Positions 19,265 through 28,882 of a stretch of DNA of 64,000 nt are shown piece after piece. The position numbers were made by a program, and so were the translations under genes. The stretch comes from Allobrachymonas chironomi DSM 19884. Lineage in GTDB: Bacteria; Pseudomonadota; Gammaproteobacteria; Burkholderiales; Burkholderiaceae_C. The notes beneath the pieces were generated by a model. The model ran no database searches. It was not told the origin of the DNA and saw only the letters and a list, made by a program, of their open reading frames with translations. Numbering within the stretch: the first letter of the stretch is position 1; every line of letters begins with the position of its first letter. The stretch spans positions 459,447 through 523,446 of the forward strand of contig NZ_KB894765.1 of the NCBI RefSeq assembly GCF_000374625.1. Direction: 5' to 3'.

Positions 19265-19513
19265 TCAGGACTGGCCGCGCTGCAGCAGCTGCTGCCAGAG
19301 CGCGCGGCGCTCGTCGTCATCGTACAGCGACCAGGCCTGGATTTCGTCCAGTGTGCGACGGCAGCCGCGGCACAGGCCGTTGCGCTCGTCGATCTGGCAG
19401 ATGTTGATGCAGGGAGACGCCACCGGTGTGCTGGCGATGGCGCAGGCGCAGCGTTGCGCAAAGGCTTCCGCCTCGGCGCGGGCACCAGCGGAGGTTCGTG
19501 GGGAGTAAGGCAT
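19265..19513 (-). CDS. DUF1289 small cysteine-rich protein
   Basis: 82 aa from the ATG at 19513; a GTG at 19531 is an alternative and neither has a clear ribosome site. The DUF1289 motif is SPCINICQIDERNGLCRGC followed by RRTLDEI (about residues 33-58), with four cysteines that could bind a metal. The function is unknown; the family often sits beside fatty-acid or amino-acid catabolic genes. It lies 23 nt before the isomerase gene. Confidence 0.85.
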   Translation of the reverse strand: MPYSPRTSAGARAEAEAFAQRCACAIASTPVASPCINICQIDERNGLCRGCRRTLDEIQAWSLYDDDERRALWQQLLQRGQS

Positions 19514-19555
19514 GACCGGATTGTGCCGCACAAACTCCCCGTGCCATCCGCCCGT

Positions 19556-20494
19556 TCAGGCGGTGGCAGCCGCTTCGGCCAGCATGGCGCGGCGGTTGAG
19601 GATGGCACGCGCCACGCGCGAGCTATTGGTGCGCTCCAGGAAGTTGCTGATCATCTCGCCGGCATCGATCAGGGCATCCAGGTCAATGCCGGTTTCGATG
19701 CCCATGCCGTGCAGCATGTAGACCACGTCCTCGGTCGCCACGTTGCCGGTGGCCCCGCGTGCATACGGGCAGCCGCCCAGCCCGGCCACCGAGGTATCGA
19801 ACTGCCAGATGCCCATTTGCAGCGCCGCCAGCGTGTTGGCCAGCGCCTGGCCATAGGTGTCGTGGAAATGGCCGCTGACATCGTCGATATCGTAGTGCTG
19901 CAGCGTGGCGTCGATGGCGCGCTGCACCTTGATCGGGGTGCCGACGCCAATGGTGTCGGCCACGCCCACATGCTGTACGCCGATCTCCTTCATCAGCCTG
20001 GCCAGGTAGCCGACACGCTCGGGCGCGATCTCGCCCTCGTAGGGACAACCCACGGTGCAGGACATGGCGCCACGCACCTTGATGCCGGCCGCCAGGGCCG
20101 CCTCGACCACGGGCGCAAAGCGCTCGATGCTCTCGGCGATGGAGCAGTTGATGTTGCGCTGGCTGAAGGCCTCGCTGGCAGCACCAAACACCACGATTTC
20201 ATCGGGCTTGCCCTCCATGGCGGCCTCGAAACCCTTCATGTTGGGCACCAGCACCGAATAGCACACGCCCGGACGTCGCGTGATACTGCGCATGACCTCG
20301 GCGTTGTCGGCCATTTGCGGCACCCATTTGGGGGACACGTAGCTGGTAGTTTCCAGCTTGCGCACGCCGGCATCGACCAGCTGGCGGATCAGCTCGGCCT
20401 TGATGGTGGTGGGAACCTGGGTTTTCTCGTTCTGCAGGCCGTCACGCGGGCCCACGTCCACGATCAGGACCGAGGAAGGGTAATCGAATGCCAT
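19556..20494 (-). CDS. liuE: hydroxymethylglutaryl-CoA lyase
   Basis: 312 aa (also called mvaB/hmgL). Cleaves HMG-CoA to acetoacetate and acetyl-CoA, the last step of leucine degradation. The ATG at 20494 has AGGAG 9 nt upstream; the longer frame is rejected. Motifs are VDVGPRDGLQNEK at the N-terminus (metal site), GHFHDTYGQALAN, and the active-site Cys loop VAGLGGCPYARGATGNVATED. It is separated from the liu operon by tRNA-Lys and is transcribed with DUF1289, isomerase and dtd. I see no LiuR-like site directly upstream. Confidence 0.95.
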   Translation of the reverse strand: MAFDYPSSVLIVDVGPRDGLQNEKTQVPTTIKAELIRQLVDAGVRKLETTSYVSPKWVPQMADNAEVMRSITRRPGVCYSVLVPNMKGFEAAMEGKPDEIVVFGAASEAFSQRNINCSIAESIERFAPVVEAALAAGIKVRGAMSCTVGCPYEGEIAPERVGYLARLMKEIGVQHVGVADTIGVGTPIKVQRAIDATLQHYDIDDVSGHFHDTYGQALANTLAALQMGIWQFDTSVAGLGGCPYARGATGNVATEDVVYMLHGMGIETGIDLDALIDAGEMISNFLERTNSSRVARAILNRRAMLAEAAATA

Positions 20495-20588
20495 TGCTTG
20501 ATGCTCCTGAATGTCGTCAGCCGTCCATGCCGCGGCCGGAAGTTTGCCATCTGTTGCCAGCATGCCTGCACGAAAAAGCGTAGGCAAG

Positions 20589-20618
20589 ATGACAAACCCC
20601 TATTTCGAGTTGTATAAT
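20589..20618 (+). promoter_or_regulatory. promoter of tRNA-Lys
   Basis: ATGACA (20589-20594), an 18-bp spacer and TATAAT (20613-20618) place the start of transcription just before the mature tRNA 5' end. Confidence 0.72.
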
Positions 20619-20628
20619 TCGCCTTTTC

Positions 20629-20704
20629 GGGCTCTTAGCTCAGTTGGTAGAGCAGCGGACTCTTAATCCGTTGGTCGTAGGTTCGAATCCTACAGGGCCC
20701 ACCA
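20629..20704 (+). tRNA. tRNA-Lys (anticodon CTT)
   Basis: 76 nt including an encoded CCA. A 7-bp acceptor stem (GGGCTCT / AGGGCCC with one G-T), D arm GCTC...GAGC, anticodon loop CTCTTAA giving anticodon CTT, and TPsiC arm with GGTTCGAATCC are all intact. It has its own promoter and terminator. CTT reads AAG, the favoured lysine codon in this GC-rich genome. Confidence 0.97.
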
Positions 20705-20714
20705 AACCATTCTG

Positions 20715-20750
20715 AAAGCCGGCAAGTCGCATGACTTGCCGGCTTTTTTT
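20715..20750 (+). terminator. terminator of tRNA-Lys
   Basis: A 14-bp stem (AAAGCCGGCAAGTC / GACTTGCCGGCTTT) with a GCAT loop followed by a run of T to 20750. It sits between tRNA-Lys and the convergent liuD stop. Confidence 0.93.
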
Positions 20751-20754
20751 CTGC

Positions 20755-22797
20755 TTACGCGGTCTTCAGCGTCAGCAGTTCGTCGCCATCCTGCACCTGG
20801 TCGCCCGGTGCAAACAGCAGCTCGACCACCTCGCCATCGGCGGGGGCGGCAATGGTGTGCTCCATCTTCATGGCTTCCATCACGGCCAGCGGCTGGCCCT
20901 TGGTGACCTTGTCACCGGCCTGGACGGCAAACGACACCACCTTGCCCGGCATGGGCGCGGTCAGGCGGCCGCCTTCACTGCTTTCGCCGGAGTGGAACAG
21001 CGCATCCACCACGGTGATGCTGCTGGCCCCACGTTGGCTGAACACGTTCAATTCCTCGCCATCCAGCCAGGCCTGCAGCACCTGGCGGTCATCGCCATAG
21101 CGCACGTCCATGCGGCCGTCGTCGCGCTCTTCCACGATCAGCGGGCCTTCGGTCAGCACCTCGGGGTGCAGCGTGCCGTTCGGCTTCGCCATCACGATGT
21201 AGTAGCTGCCGTCGTGCTCGTAGCGCAGGTCGGCCTGCAGCGGCTCGCCCTTGTACATCAGCTCGAAGTGACGGCTGAAGCTGCCATAGGCGCGCCAGCC
21301 ATCACGCTGGCTGAACGGGTCCTTGCCCTGCAGCTGATGGTTTTCGCTGAAGATGCGGTGGCCGATGGCAGCAGCCATGGTCATCGGCATGCCGAGCTTG
21401 TCCTGACCGAACAGCGCATCGGCTTCACGCGGGATCAGCGCCGTGTCCAGTTTGGCCTGGCTGAAGGAATCGGTGGCCAGGATCTGGCGCAGGAACTGCA
21501 CGTTGGTGGTCAGGCCGACGATGCGCATGTGGGCCAGCGCGCCGTCCAGGCGTGCCAGCGCCTGTTCGCGGTCTTCGCCCCAGACGATCAGCTTGGCGAT
21601 CATGGAGTCGTAGAACGGGCTGATGGCATCGCCTTCGCGCACACCGGAATCGACACGGGCATCGGCACGTTCGAAATCCACGCTCCAGTCGGGCGTGCGA
21701 TAGACCTTGAGCGTACCGGTCACCGGCAGGAAGTTGTTTTCCGGATTCTCGGCGTTGATGCGGGCCTCGATGGCGTGGCCACGGATAGACAGCTCATGCT
21801 GCTGTTTCGGCAGCGGTTCACCGGCCGCCACGCGCAGCTGCCACTCCACCAGGTCGAGGCCGGTGATGGCTTCGGTCACCGGGTGCTCCACCTGCAGGCG
21901 CGTGTTCATCTCCATGAAGTAGAACTTCATTTCTTCCGGCTTGTCGTAGCCGCCCGGCTGCTCGACGATGAATTCGACCGTACCGGCACCCACGTAATTC
22001 ACGGCACGGGCGGCGGCCACGGCGGCCTCGCCCATCTGCTGGCGCAGTTCCGGCGTCATGCCCGGAGCGGGCGCTTCTTCCAGCACCTTCTGGTGGCGGC
22101 GCTGCACCGAGCAGTCGCGCTCGAACAGGTAGACGTAGTTGCCATGCGTGTCGCCAAACACCTGGATCTCGATGTGGCGCGGGCGGAGCACGTATTTCTC
22201 GACCAGCACGGCGTCATCGCCAAAGCTGTTGATGGCTTCGCGCTTGCAGGATTCGAGCGCCGCAGCAAAGTCCTCGCCCTGCTCGACCAGGCGCATGCCC
22301 TTGCCACCGCCGCCGGCGCTGGCCTTGATCAGCACCGGGTAGCCGATGCGATCGGCCTCGCGGCGCAGCAGTTCCGGATCCTGGTCGGCACCATGGTAGC
22401 CCGGCACCAGCGGTACGCCGGCCTCTTCCATCAGGCGCTTGGATTCGGCCTTCAGGCCCATGGCCTGGATGGCGCTGGCCGGCGGGCCGATGAAGACCAG
22501 ACCGGCATCGGCACAGGCCTGGGCGAATTCGTCGTTCTCGCTCAGAAAGCCGTAGCCGGGGTGGATCGCTTCGGCACCACGCGCCTTGGCAGCATCGATG
22601 ATGCGCTGCCACTGCAGGTAGCTTTCCTTGGGCGCGCTGCCGCCGACATGCACGGCCTCGTTGCACAGCTGCACATGCTTGGCGCGCGCATCGGCATCGG
22701 AATACACGGCCACGGTCTGCACACCCATGCGGCGTGCGGTAGAAGCCACACGGCAGGCAATTTCGCCACGGTTGGCAATCAGGATTTTCTTGAACAT
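20755..22797 (-). CDS. liuD: methylcrotonyl-CoA carboxylase biotin-containing alpha subunit
   Basis: 680 aa. Biotin carboxylase plus biotin carboxyl carrier domain; with LiuB it carboxylates 3-methylcrotonyl-CoA in leucine degradation. The N-terminus is FKKILIANRGEIACRV, the ATP-grasp block KASAGGGGKGMRLV is present, and the biotin site MEAMKMEH puts the attachment lysine at about K644. It could be confused with acetyl- or propionyl-CoA carboxylase alpha, but the adjacent liuB, liuC and HMG-CoA lyase support the MCC assignment. It is the last gene of the liu operon. Confidence 0.93.
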   Translation of the reverse strand: MFKKILIANRGEIACRVASTARRMGVQTVAVYSDADARAKHVQLCNEAVHVGGSAPKESYLQWQRIIDAAKARGAEAIHPGYGFLSENDEFAQACADAGLVFIGPPASAIQAMGLKAESKRLMEEAGVPLVPGYHGADQDPELLRREADRIGYPVLIKASAGGGGKGMRLVEQGEDFAAALESCKREAINSFGDDAVLVEKYVLRPRHIEIQVFGDTHGNYVYLFERDCSVQRRHQKVLEEAPAPGMTPELRQQMGEAAVAAARAVNYVGAGTVEFIVEQPGGYDKPEEMKFYFMEMNTRLQVEHPVTEAITGLDLVEWQLRVAAGEPLPKQQHELSIRGHAIEARINAENPENNFLPVTGTLKVYRTPDWSVDFERADARVDSGVREGDAISPFYDSMIAKLIVWGEDREQALARLDGALAHMRIVGLTTNVQFLRQILATDSFSQAKLDTALIPREADALFGQDKLGMPMTMAAAIGHRIFSENHQLQGKDPFSQRDGWRAYGSFSRHFELMYKGEPLQADLRYEHDGSYYIVMAKPNGTLHPEVLTEGPLIVEERDDGRMDVRYGDDRQVLQAWLDGEELNVFSQRGASSITVVDALFHSGESSEGGRLTAPMPGKVVSFAVQAGDKVTKGQPLAVMEAMKMEHTIAAPADGEVVELLFAPGDQVQDGDELLTLKTA

Positions 22798-22826
22798 GGA
22801 CTTGTCTCCTTGGTTTCAGAAGTGCC

Positions 22827-23564
22827 TCAGGGCACCTGGATATCGGGTTCCTGCGCGCCAAACCAGCTCTTGAGGCGGCGTATGGCGCGGCGCAGGTAAC
22901 GGATGAGCAAAAAAGTGACCACCAGCATCAGCACCACGGCGATCACCAGCACGACGGCAAACACCAGCGGATAGGCGGTCGCCAGCCAGACGATGCCGAT
23001 CACCAGACCATCTTCGGCAAAGCTGGCTGCCACATTGCTGAAGGGTTCGGGCGAGGTGTTGATGGCGGCGCGCGTGGTGGTCTTGGCCGCCTGGCTGGTG
23101 GCGGCCAGGGTGCCGCCCAGAATCGCGGCCACCAGCGTCATGGTGCCGCCATCGGCACCAAACACGCTGCCGGCCAAAGCCGCGCCGGCGGGAATGCGGA
23201 TCACGCTGTTGGCCAGATCCCAGATGCTGTCCAGCCCCGGGATCTTGTCGGCAAAGAATTCCATGAACAGCATGAAGCCGCTGGCGATCAGCACCAGCGG
23301 GCTTTGCAGCAGCTGCATGCTGTCGGGCAAGGGTATCCAGCCCAGCAGCCCCAGCATGCCGGTGAGGAATACCACTGCATACAGGCGAAAGCCACTGGCC
23401 CAGCCCAGCGCACCGGCCAGTGCCAGCATGCCGGTCAGGTCCATGGTGCCCAGTGCGCGCCCGGCGACTTCCCCGGCCGAGTGGCCGGCATCGCCCAGCA
23501 CTGCACCAGTCTGCTGCAGAAAGGGGAGCCATTGCTGGAACCATTGCGTCAAGGTGTCGATCAT
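22827..23564 (-). CDS. DUF4126 membrane protein inside the liu operon
   Basis: 245 aa with five or six hydrophobic segments, among them LTGMLALAGALGWASGFRLYAVVFL and a C-terminal AVVLVIAVVLMLVVTFLLIRYLRR followed by a basic tail. It resembles DUF4126 proteins of unknown function. It sits between liuC (94-nt gap) and liuD (29-nt gap), not a usual place in liu operons, so a link to leucine catabolism is only positional. It could be a small-solute transporter or a membrane scaffold. Confidence 0.75.
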   Translation of the reverse strand: MIDTLTQWFQQWLPFLQQTGAVLGDAGHSAGEVAGRALGTMDLTGMLALAGALGWASGFRLYAVVFLTGMLGLLGWIPLPDSMQLLQSPLVLIASGFMLFMEFFADKIPGLDSIWDLANSVIRIPAGAALAGSVFGADGGTMTLVAAILGGTLAATSQAAKTTTRAAINTSPEPFSNVAASFAEDGLVIGIVWLATAYPLVFAVVLVIAVVLMLVVTFLLIRYLRRAIRRLKSWFGAQEPDIQVP

Positions 23565-23658
23565 GCCGTTCTCCTGGGTGGGCTTCAGCCGCCATGGTAC
23601 GGCTGCAGGACAGCCATGCCAGCAGGGCCGACCCCGGGAAAACGGTACTTTGTCATGG

Positions 23659-24441
23659 TCAGGCCGTCAGCCAGGACGGCTTGCGCTTCTGCAGGAAGCT
23701 CTGCACGCCTTCGCGGCCTTCCTCGCTGGCACGGATATCGGCAATGCCTTCCACCGTGGCAGCGATCAGTCCGGCATCGATTTCGCGCTCGGCCACATCC
23801 TGTACCAGGCGCTTGCAGGCCTTGACCGCTGCCGGGCTGGCGCTGACCAGCGCCCTGGCGATCTCGGCAACCCTGGCTTCCAGCTGATCGGCCGTCACGA
23901 CGGCGTGCACAAAGCCGATGCGATGCGCTTCGGCGGCATCAAAGCGCTCGGCGGTCAGGAACCAGCGGTGCGAGGCACGTGCGCCCATGGCACGGATCAC
24001 ATAAGGGCTGATGGTGGCCGGGATCAGGCCCAGCTTGGCTTCACTCAGACAGTAGTGGGCGGTATCGACACTGACAGCCATGTCACAGGCCGCCACCAGG
24101 CCCATGCCGCCGGCATAGACATCGCCCTGCACCTGCGCAATCACCGGCTTGGAGCAGGTGTAGATCACGCGCAGCATCTCGGCCAGCTTGCCGGCATCCA
24201 GCAGGTTCTCGTCACGCGTGTAATCGGCCATGCGGCGCATCCAGTTCAGGTCGGCACCGGCACAGAAGGCGGGGCCTTCGGCTGCCAGCACCACCACGCG
24301 CACATCGCTGCGCTGGTCGAGCTCGGCAAAGGCCTGCGTCAATTCAGCGATGACTTCGTCATTGAAGGCGTTGCGCACGTCGGGACGCGACAGCGTCAGG
24401 GTAGCGATATGGCCATCAACGGCCAGGGCAAGAGCGGACAT
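23659..24441 (-). CDS. liuC: 3-methylglutaconyl-CoA hydratase (enoyl-CoA hydratase family)
   Basis: 260 aa crotonase-fold enzyme that would hydrate 3-methylglutaconyl-CoA to HMG-CoA between LiuB/D and HMG-CoA lyase. The oxyanion-hole segments are visible: AAEGPAFCAGADLNWM near residue 53 and VQGDVYAGGMGLVAACDMAVS near residue 104, and LSEAKLGLIPATISPYVI follows. By sequence alone another enoyl-CoA hydratase is possible; the operon position supports LiuC. Confidence 0.9.
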   Translation of the reverse strand: MSALALAVDGHIATLTLSRPDVRNAFNDEVIAELTQAFAELDQRSDVRVVVLAAEGPAFCAGADLNWMRRMADYTRDENLLDAGKLAEMLRVIYTCSKPVIAQVQGDVYAGGMGLVAACDMAVSVDTAHYCLSEAKLGLIPATISPYVIRAMGARASHRWFLTAERFDAAEAHRIGFVHAVVTADQLEARVAEIARALVSASPAAVKACKRLVQDVAEREIDAGLIAATVEGIADIRASEEGREGVQSFLQKRKPSWLTA

Positions 24442-24456
24442 GGAATCTCCGGACGA

Positions 24457-25326
24457 TCAGGGCCGGTCGGCAGCCGGCAGCCGGTTCAGGAAACGGCTGA
24501 CCAGCGGCTGCCAGACCGACGGAAAATGGGTAAACAGGGTGTGGCCATCCTGGCCCAGGGCGCGCGTCTGCACGAACTCGCCGACACCGCCGATGCGGGT
24601 ATAGGCGGCAAACCACTGGCGTGGCACCTCCTGGCCCAGATAGCGGTCATTCGGCGCGTAAAGCCACAACGTGGGCATGCGGTTGCGCAAGCCCTGCTGG
24701 CGCAGCTGCTGCGCCAGCGGGAAGGTGGAACAGGGCTGGCCCGGGCGGGCCACCGGATCGGCTCCGGCCCCTCCCGAGAAGTTGATCACCGCTGCCACGC
24801 CCTGCGGGCGCATGGCGGCTGCTTCCAGCGAGGCGATCGCGCCATAGGAGTGGCCAAGCAGCAGCGTGCCGTTGCGGCGGACCTGCGGCTGCTGCTGCAC
24901 GGCATCGACCACAGCCAGGATCTGCGTTGCGGCGGCACGCAAGCCCGGGCCGTATTCGCGGCGATCGCAGTTGCCGGACGCCTCGACATCGGCCCCGCCA
25001 GTCACGCCGTAACCGATGCGCGTGGGTACCGCCACCACATAGCCTTTCTGCGCCAGGTAGCGTGCGGCAGCGCCGTAATGGGCGCGGCCCATGCCGCTTT
25101 GAGCGGCACGCGTGACCGGACGGCCATGGCTGATCACGGCCACCGGCAAGGCAGCGCGCTGTGCATCGTCACGGAACACGGTGACCTGCAGCGGACGCTG
25201 CACCACCTGACCGGCACGATCCGTCACCTGCACCGGCACCTGGATGCGGGTTTCGACCACGCGCGCCTGTGCCGCCGATGCCAGCAGCATGGCGCACAGG
25301 GCGAGAGGCAGGTGACGACGCAGCAC
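24457..25326 (-). CDS. secreted alpha/beta hydrolase (dienelactone-hydrolase-like)
   Basis: 289 aa from a GTG at 25326 with AGAGG 6 nt upstream. A signal peptide (LRRHLPLALCAMLLASAAQA-RV) indicates a periplasmic enzyme. The nucleophile elbow is GHSYG (Ser), an earlier VAVISHG is the oxyanion strand, and DGHTLF near the C-terminus could supply the His. It lies 15 nt from both liuB and liuC, so it is co-transcribed in a pathway whose other enzymes are cytoplasmic. The substrate is unknown; esters or lactones yielding a branched-chain acid would make sense (inference). Confidence 0.8.
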   Translation of the reverse strand: MLRRHLPLALCAMLLASAAQARVVETRIQVPVQVTDRAGQVVQRPLQVTVFRDDAQRAALPVAVISHGRPVTRAAQSGMGRAHYGAAARYLAQKGYVVAVPTRIGYGVTGGADVEASGNCDRREYGPGLRAAATQILAVVDAVQQQPQVRRNGTLLLGHSYGAIASLEAAAMRPQGVAAVINFSGGAGADPVARPGQPCSTFPLAQQLRQQGLRNRMPTLWLYAPNDRYLGQEVPRQWFAAYTRIGGVGEFVQTRALGQDGHTLFTHFPSVWQPLVSRFLNRLPAADRP

Positions 25327-25341
25327 GACAGCCTCTTTCCC

Positions 25342-26964
25342 TTACATGCGGAAGATGCCGAACTTGGGCTCTTCGATCGGGGCGTTGTAGGCCGCGCTCA
25401 GGCCCAGGGCCAGCATGCGGCGTGTATCGGCCGGATCGATGATGCCGTCGTCCCACAGGCGGGCAGAGGCGTAGTAGGGGTGACCCTGCTCTTCGTACTG
25501 CTGGCGGATCGGGGCCTTGAAGGCTTCCTCTTCCTCGGCGCTCCACTGGCCGCCCTTGGATTCGATACCGTCACGGCGCACCGTGGCCAGCACGCTCGCG
25601 GCCTGCTCGCCGCCCATCACCGAGATGCGGGCATTGGGCCACATCCACAGGAAGCGCGGGCTGTAGGCGCGGCCGCACATGCCGTAGTTGCCGGCACCAA
25701 AGGAACCGCCGATCACCACGGTGAACTTGGGCACGTTGGCCGTGGCCACAGCCGTCACCATCTTGGCGCCATGGCGCGCAATACCCTCGTTCTCGTACTT
25801 GCGGCCAACCATGAAGCCGGTGATGTTCTGCAGGAACACCAGCGGGATCTTGCGGTGGCAGCACAGCTCGATGAAGTGCGCGCCCTTCTGTGCGCTCTCG
25901 CCGAACAGGATGCCGTTGTTGGCAATGATGCCGACCTTCATGCCCTCGATGCGGGCAAAGCCGCACACCAGCGTGGTGCCGAAACGCGCCTTGAATTCGT
26001 CCAGCTCGGAATCGTCCACGATGCGGGCGATGATCTCGCGCACGTCGAACGGCTTGCGCGTGTCGGTCGGGATGATGCCGTACAACTCCTTCGCGTCGTA
26101 GCGCGGCGGCTTCGGCTCGGCGTACTGCGGCAGCGCAGCCTTCTGGTGGTTCAGGTTGTCAACGATGCTGCGTGCCAGCGCCAGCGCATGGGTATCGTTC
26201 TGCGCCAGATGGTCGGCCACGCCGGACAGGCGCGTGTGCACATCGCCACCACCCAGATCTTCGGCGGTCACCACTTCACCCGTGGCGGCCTTCACCAGCG
26301 GCGGGCCACCCAGGAAAATCGTGCCCTGGTTCTTGACGATGATGGTTTCATCGCTCATGGCCGGCACATAGGCGCCGCCAGCGGTACAGGAACCCATCAC
26401 CACGGCAATCTGGGCGATGCCCAGTGCGCTCAGGTTGGCCTGGTTGAAGAAGATGCGGCCGAAGTGGTCACGGTCCGGAAACACCTCGTCCTGGTTGGGC
26501 AGGTTGGCACCGCCGCTGTCCACCAGGTAAATGCAGGGCAGATGGTTCTGCTGGGCGATTTCCTGGGCGCGCAGGTGCTTCTTCACCGTCATCGGATAGT
26601 AGGTACCGCCCTTCACGGTGGCGTCGTTGCAGACGATCATGCAGTCCACGCCGGAGACACGGCCAATGCCGCAGATCACGCCGGCGCCCGGCGCGGAATC
26701 GCTGCCGTCACGGTCCGGATACATGCGGAAGGCAGCCATCGGCGCGATTTCCAGGAAAGGCGTACCCGGATCAAGCAGCATTTCCACGCGCTGGCGCGGC
26801 AGCAGCTTGCCACGCGCCACATGCTTGTCACGCGCGGCTTCGGGGCCGCCCAGGGCAATCTGCTCGACGCGGGCGCGCAGGTCATCGACCACGGCCTGCA
26901 TGGCGGCGGCGTTGGCCTGGAAATCTGCCGAACGGGCATTGAGTTTGGAAACAATCACTGGCAT
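25342..26964 (-). CDS. liuB: methylcrotonyl-CoA carboxylase carboxyltransferase (beta) subunit
   Basis: 540 aa, close to the family's 535. It transfers CO2 from carboxybiotin on LiuD to 3-methylcrotonyl-CoA. Characteristic segments are [37 protein letters not shown] and, in the C-domain, [20 protein letters not shown] and [18 protein letters not shown], typical of MCC rather than propionyl-CoA carboxylase beta. It is second in the operon, 18 nt after the acyl-CoA synthetase gene. Confidence 0.95.
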   Translation of the reverse strand: MPVIVSKLNARSADFQANAAAMQAVVDDLRARVEQIALGGPEAARDKHVARGKLLPRQRVEMLLDPGTPFLEIAPMAAFRMYPDRDGSDSAPGAGVICGIGRVSGVDCMIVCNDATVKGGTYYPMTVKKHLRAQEIAQQNHLPCIYLVDSGGANLPNQDEVFPDRDHFGRIFFNQANLSALGIAQIAVVMGSCTAGGAYVPAMSDETIIVKNQGTIFLGGPPLVKAATGEVVTAEDLGGGDVHTRLSGVADHLAQNDTHALALARSIVDNLNHQKAALPQYAEPKPPRYDAKELYGIIPTDTRKPFDVREIIARIVDDSELDEFKARFGTTLVCGFARIEGMKVGIIANNGILFGESAQKGAHFIELCCHRKIPLVFLQNITGFMVGRKYENEGIARHGAKMVTAVATANVPKFTVVIGGSFGAGNYGMCGRAYSPRFLWMWPNARISVMGGEQAASVLATVRRDGIESKGGQWSAEEEEAFKAPIRQQYEEQGHPYYASARLWDDGIIDPADTRRMLALGLSAAYNAPIEEPKFGIFRM

Positions 26965-26982
26965 CGAAATTCTCCTGGAGGC

Positions 26983-28728
26983 TTACGCCGTCTTCTGCTC
27001 ATTCAGGTTGAGCTCTTCCTTCATCAGTTCGCGAATCTTGAACTTCTGGATCTTGCCGGTCACCGTCATCGGGAACTCGGTCACGAAGCGCATGTACTTG
27101 GGCACCTTGTAGTGGGCGATCTGGCCCTTGCAGAACTCGCGGATCTGCTCCTCGTCGAGCTGCTGACCGGGCTTGGAAATGATCCAGGCGCACAGCTCCT
27201 CGCCAAAGCGCTCGTCGGGCACGCCAACCACCTGCACATCCTGCACCTTGGGGTGACGGTAGAGGAATTCCTCGATTTCGCGCGGGTAGACGTTCTCGCC
27301 GCCGCGGATCACCATGTCCTTGATGCGGCCGACGATCTTGACGTAGCCCTCCTCGTCCATGGTGGCCAGGTCACCGGTGTGCATCCAGCCATCTGCGTCG
27401 ATCGCTTCCTGCGTCTTGACCGGATCGTTCCAGTAACCGTGCATCACGGAATAGCCCCTGGTGCAGAACTCGCCGGTTTCGCCGCAAGGCACGACCTCGC
27501 CGGTTTCCGGGCTGACAATCTTGATCTCCAGGTGCGGCTGCACCTGGCCCACGGTGGATACGCGACGCTCCAGCGGCGTGTCCATGCCGCTCTGGCAGCT
27601 CACCGGGCTGGTTTCCGTCATGCCGTAGGCAATCGTCACCTGCGACATGTGCATCTCGCCCACCACACGCTTCATCACCTCGATCGGGCACGGCGATCCG
27701 GCCATGATGCCGGTGCGCAGCGTGGACAGGTCGAACTCCTGGAAGCGCGGGTGGTCCAGCTCGGCGATGAACATGGTGGGCACGCCGTGCAGCGCGGTAC
27801 AGCGCTCTGCCTGCACTGTTTCCAGCACCAGCAGCGGATCAAAGGCATCGTTCGGGTAGACAACGCAGGCACCGTGCGTCATGCAGGCCAGGTTGCTCAT
27901 CACCATGCCAAAGCAGTGGTACAGCGGCACCGGGCAGCACAGACGGTCCTGGTCGGTCAGGCCGATGCACTCGCCCACCAGATAGCCGTTGTTGAGGATG
28001 TTGCGGTGCGTCAACGTGGCGCCCTTGGGGAAGCCGGTGGTGCCGCTGGTGAACTGGATGTTGATCGGATCGGTGTTGGTCAGCGTCTTCTGGATCGCCG
28101 CCACTTCGGCATCGTCCGCATCACCACGCCCGATCCACTCGCTGAAACGGCGCATCCCGGGGATGTCCTCGCCCTGCCCCGGCTCATCGATCCAGATGAT
28201 GCCGCGCAGGTGCGGCAGCCTGGACAGCGCCAGCATGCCCGGATGACAGTTCGGCAGCTCGGGAGCCAGTTCCTGCAGCATGCCGATGTAGTTGCTGGTC
28301 TTGAAGCTCGGCATGGTGATCAGGGCCTTGCACGCGACCTTGTTGAGCGCGTACTCGACCTCGGCCACGCGGTAGGCCGGGTTGATGTTGACCAGGATGA
28401 TGCCGGCCTTGGCCGTGGCCACCTGGGTGATCAGCCATTCGGCATTGTTGTGCGACCACAGGCCGACACGATCCCCCTTGGTCAGGCCGCTGCGCAGCAT
28501 GGCGCTGGCCAGTTGCGTCGCCTTCTGCTGCAGCTCGCGGTAGGTCAGGCGGATGCCCTGATGGCGACTGACCAGCGCCTCGTGGTCCGGATAACGGCCG
28601 GCAATCATGTCAAAGTGATCGCCAATGGTGGTTTCCAGCAAGTCAGGCGTGGTGGCTCCACGATCCATGCTGCTGGTCAGTAGTGCGGAGCGGGATGGCA
28701 CGGCAGTGGGCTGCGTGTCGGCGGTCAT
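26983..28728 (-). CDS. AMP-binding acyl-CoA synthetase, first gene of the liu operon
   Basis: 581 aa from the ATG at 28728 (AGGAG 8 nt upstream); the longer frame starts inside the LiuR operator and is rejected. It is an ANL-superfamily ligase with the P-loop-like [26 protein letters not shown], the hinge [30 protein letters not shown] and the catalytic lysine block [13 protein letters not shown]. It should activate a carboxylate, plausibly isovalerate or a related branched-chain acid, to the CoA thioester feeding LiuA-LiuBD. A strong LiuR-type palindrome lies 63-80 bp upstream. Confidence 0.88.
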   Translation of the reverse strand: MTADTQPTAVPSRSALLTSSMDRGATTPDLLETTIGDHFDMIAGRYPDHEALVSRHQGIRLTYRELQQKATQLASAMLRSGLTKGDRVGLWSHNNAEWLITQVATAKAGIILVNINPAYRVAEVEYALNKVACKALITMPSFKTSNYIGMLQELAPELPNCHPGMLALSRLPHLRGIIWIDEPGQGEDIPGMRRFSEWIGRGDADDAEVAAIQKTLTNTDPINIQFTSGTTGFPKGATLTHRNILNNGYLVGECIGLTDQDRLCCPVPLYHCFGMVMSNLACMTHGACVVYPNDAFDPLLVLETVQAERCTALHGVPTMFIAELDHPRFQEFDLSTLRTGIMAGSPCPIEVMKRVVGEMHMSQVTIAYGMTETSPVSCQSGMDTPLERRVSTVGQVQPHLEIKIVSPETGEVVPCGETGEFCTRGYSVMHGYWNDPVKTQEAIDADGWMHTGDLATMDEEGYVKIVGRIKDMVIRGGENVYPREIEEFLYRHPKVQDVQVVGVPDERFGEELCAWIISKPGQQLDEEQIREFCKGQIAHYKVPKYMRFVTEFPMTVTGKIQKFKIRELMKEELNLNEQKTA

Positions 28729-28790
28729 GGCTGGTCTCCTCGGTGGTGGTGGGTTCGGTAGCCTACCCTGTATGCGTGATCTTGTTGTCA

Positions 28791-28808
28791 CGTTTACGTA
28801 AACGTCAA
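28791..28808. promoter_or_regulatory. candidate LiuR operator of the liu operon
   Basis: A perfect 14-bp palindrome CGTTTACGTAAACG (28791-28804) overlaps the 16-mer TTTACGTAAACGTCAA (28793-28808), which matches the liuA operator at 15 of 16 positions. It stands upstream of the acyl-CoA synthetase gene. Confidence 0.8.
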
Positions 28809-28835
28809 CCATAGATTCTAGCCAGCACCCTCTCT

Positions 28836-28877
28836 ATTGGGAAACCCCTGATCGCACGATTCAGGGAAACTCCCAAT
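28836..28877. repeat. nested inverted repeat downstream of the HAD gene
   Basis: An outer stem ATTGGGA / TCCCAAT encloses an inner stem CCCTGA / TCAGGG; symmetrical AAC / AAAC bulges sit between them. It lies 5 bp after the HAD phosphatase stop and 28 bp from the LiuR operator. There is no T-tract. It may be a Rho-type terminator that isolates the liu promoter from read-through. Confidence 0.5.
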
Positions 28878-28882
28878 ACGCC

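Noticed and set aside
20629..20704. tRNA-Lys as an integration site for a mobile element
   Set aside because: No integrase or direct repeat of the tRNA 3' end is found nearby; the flanking genes are ordinary backbone.
22993..28683. A 1896-codon open frame on the plus strand
   Set aside because: It is antisense to DUF4126, liuC, hydrolase, liuB and the synthetase, all with strong family motifs. The long frame is a by-product of GC-rich third positions and its translation is low-complexity His/Gln/Arg-rich.
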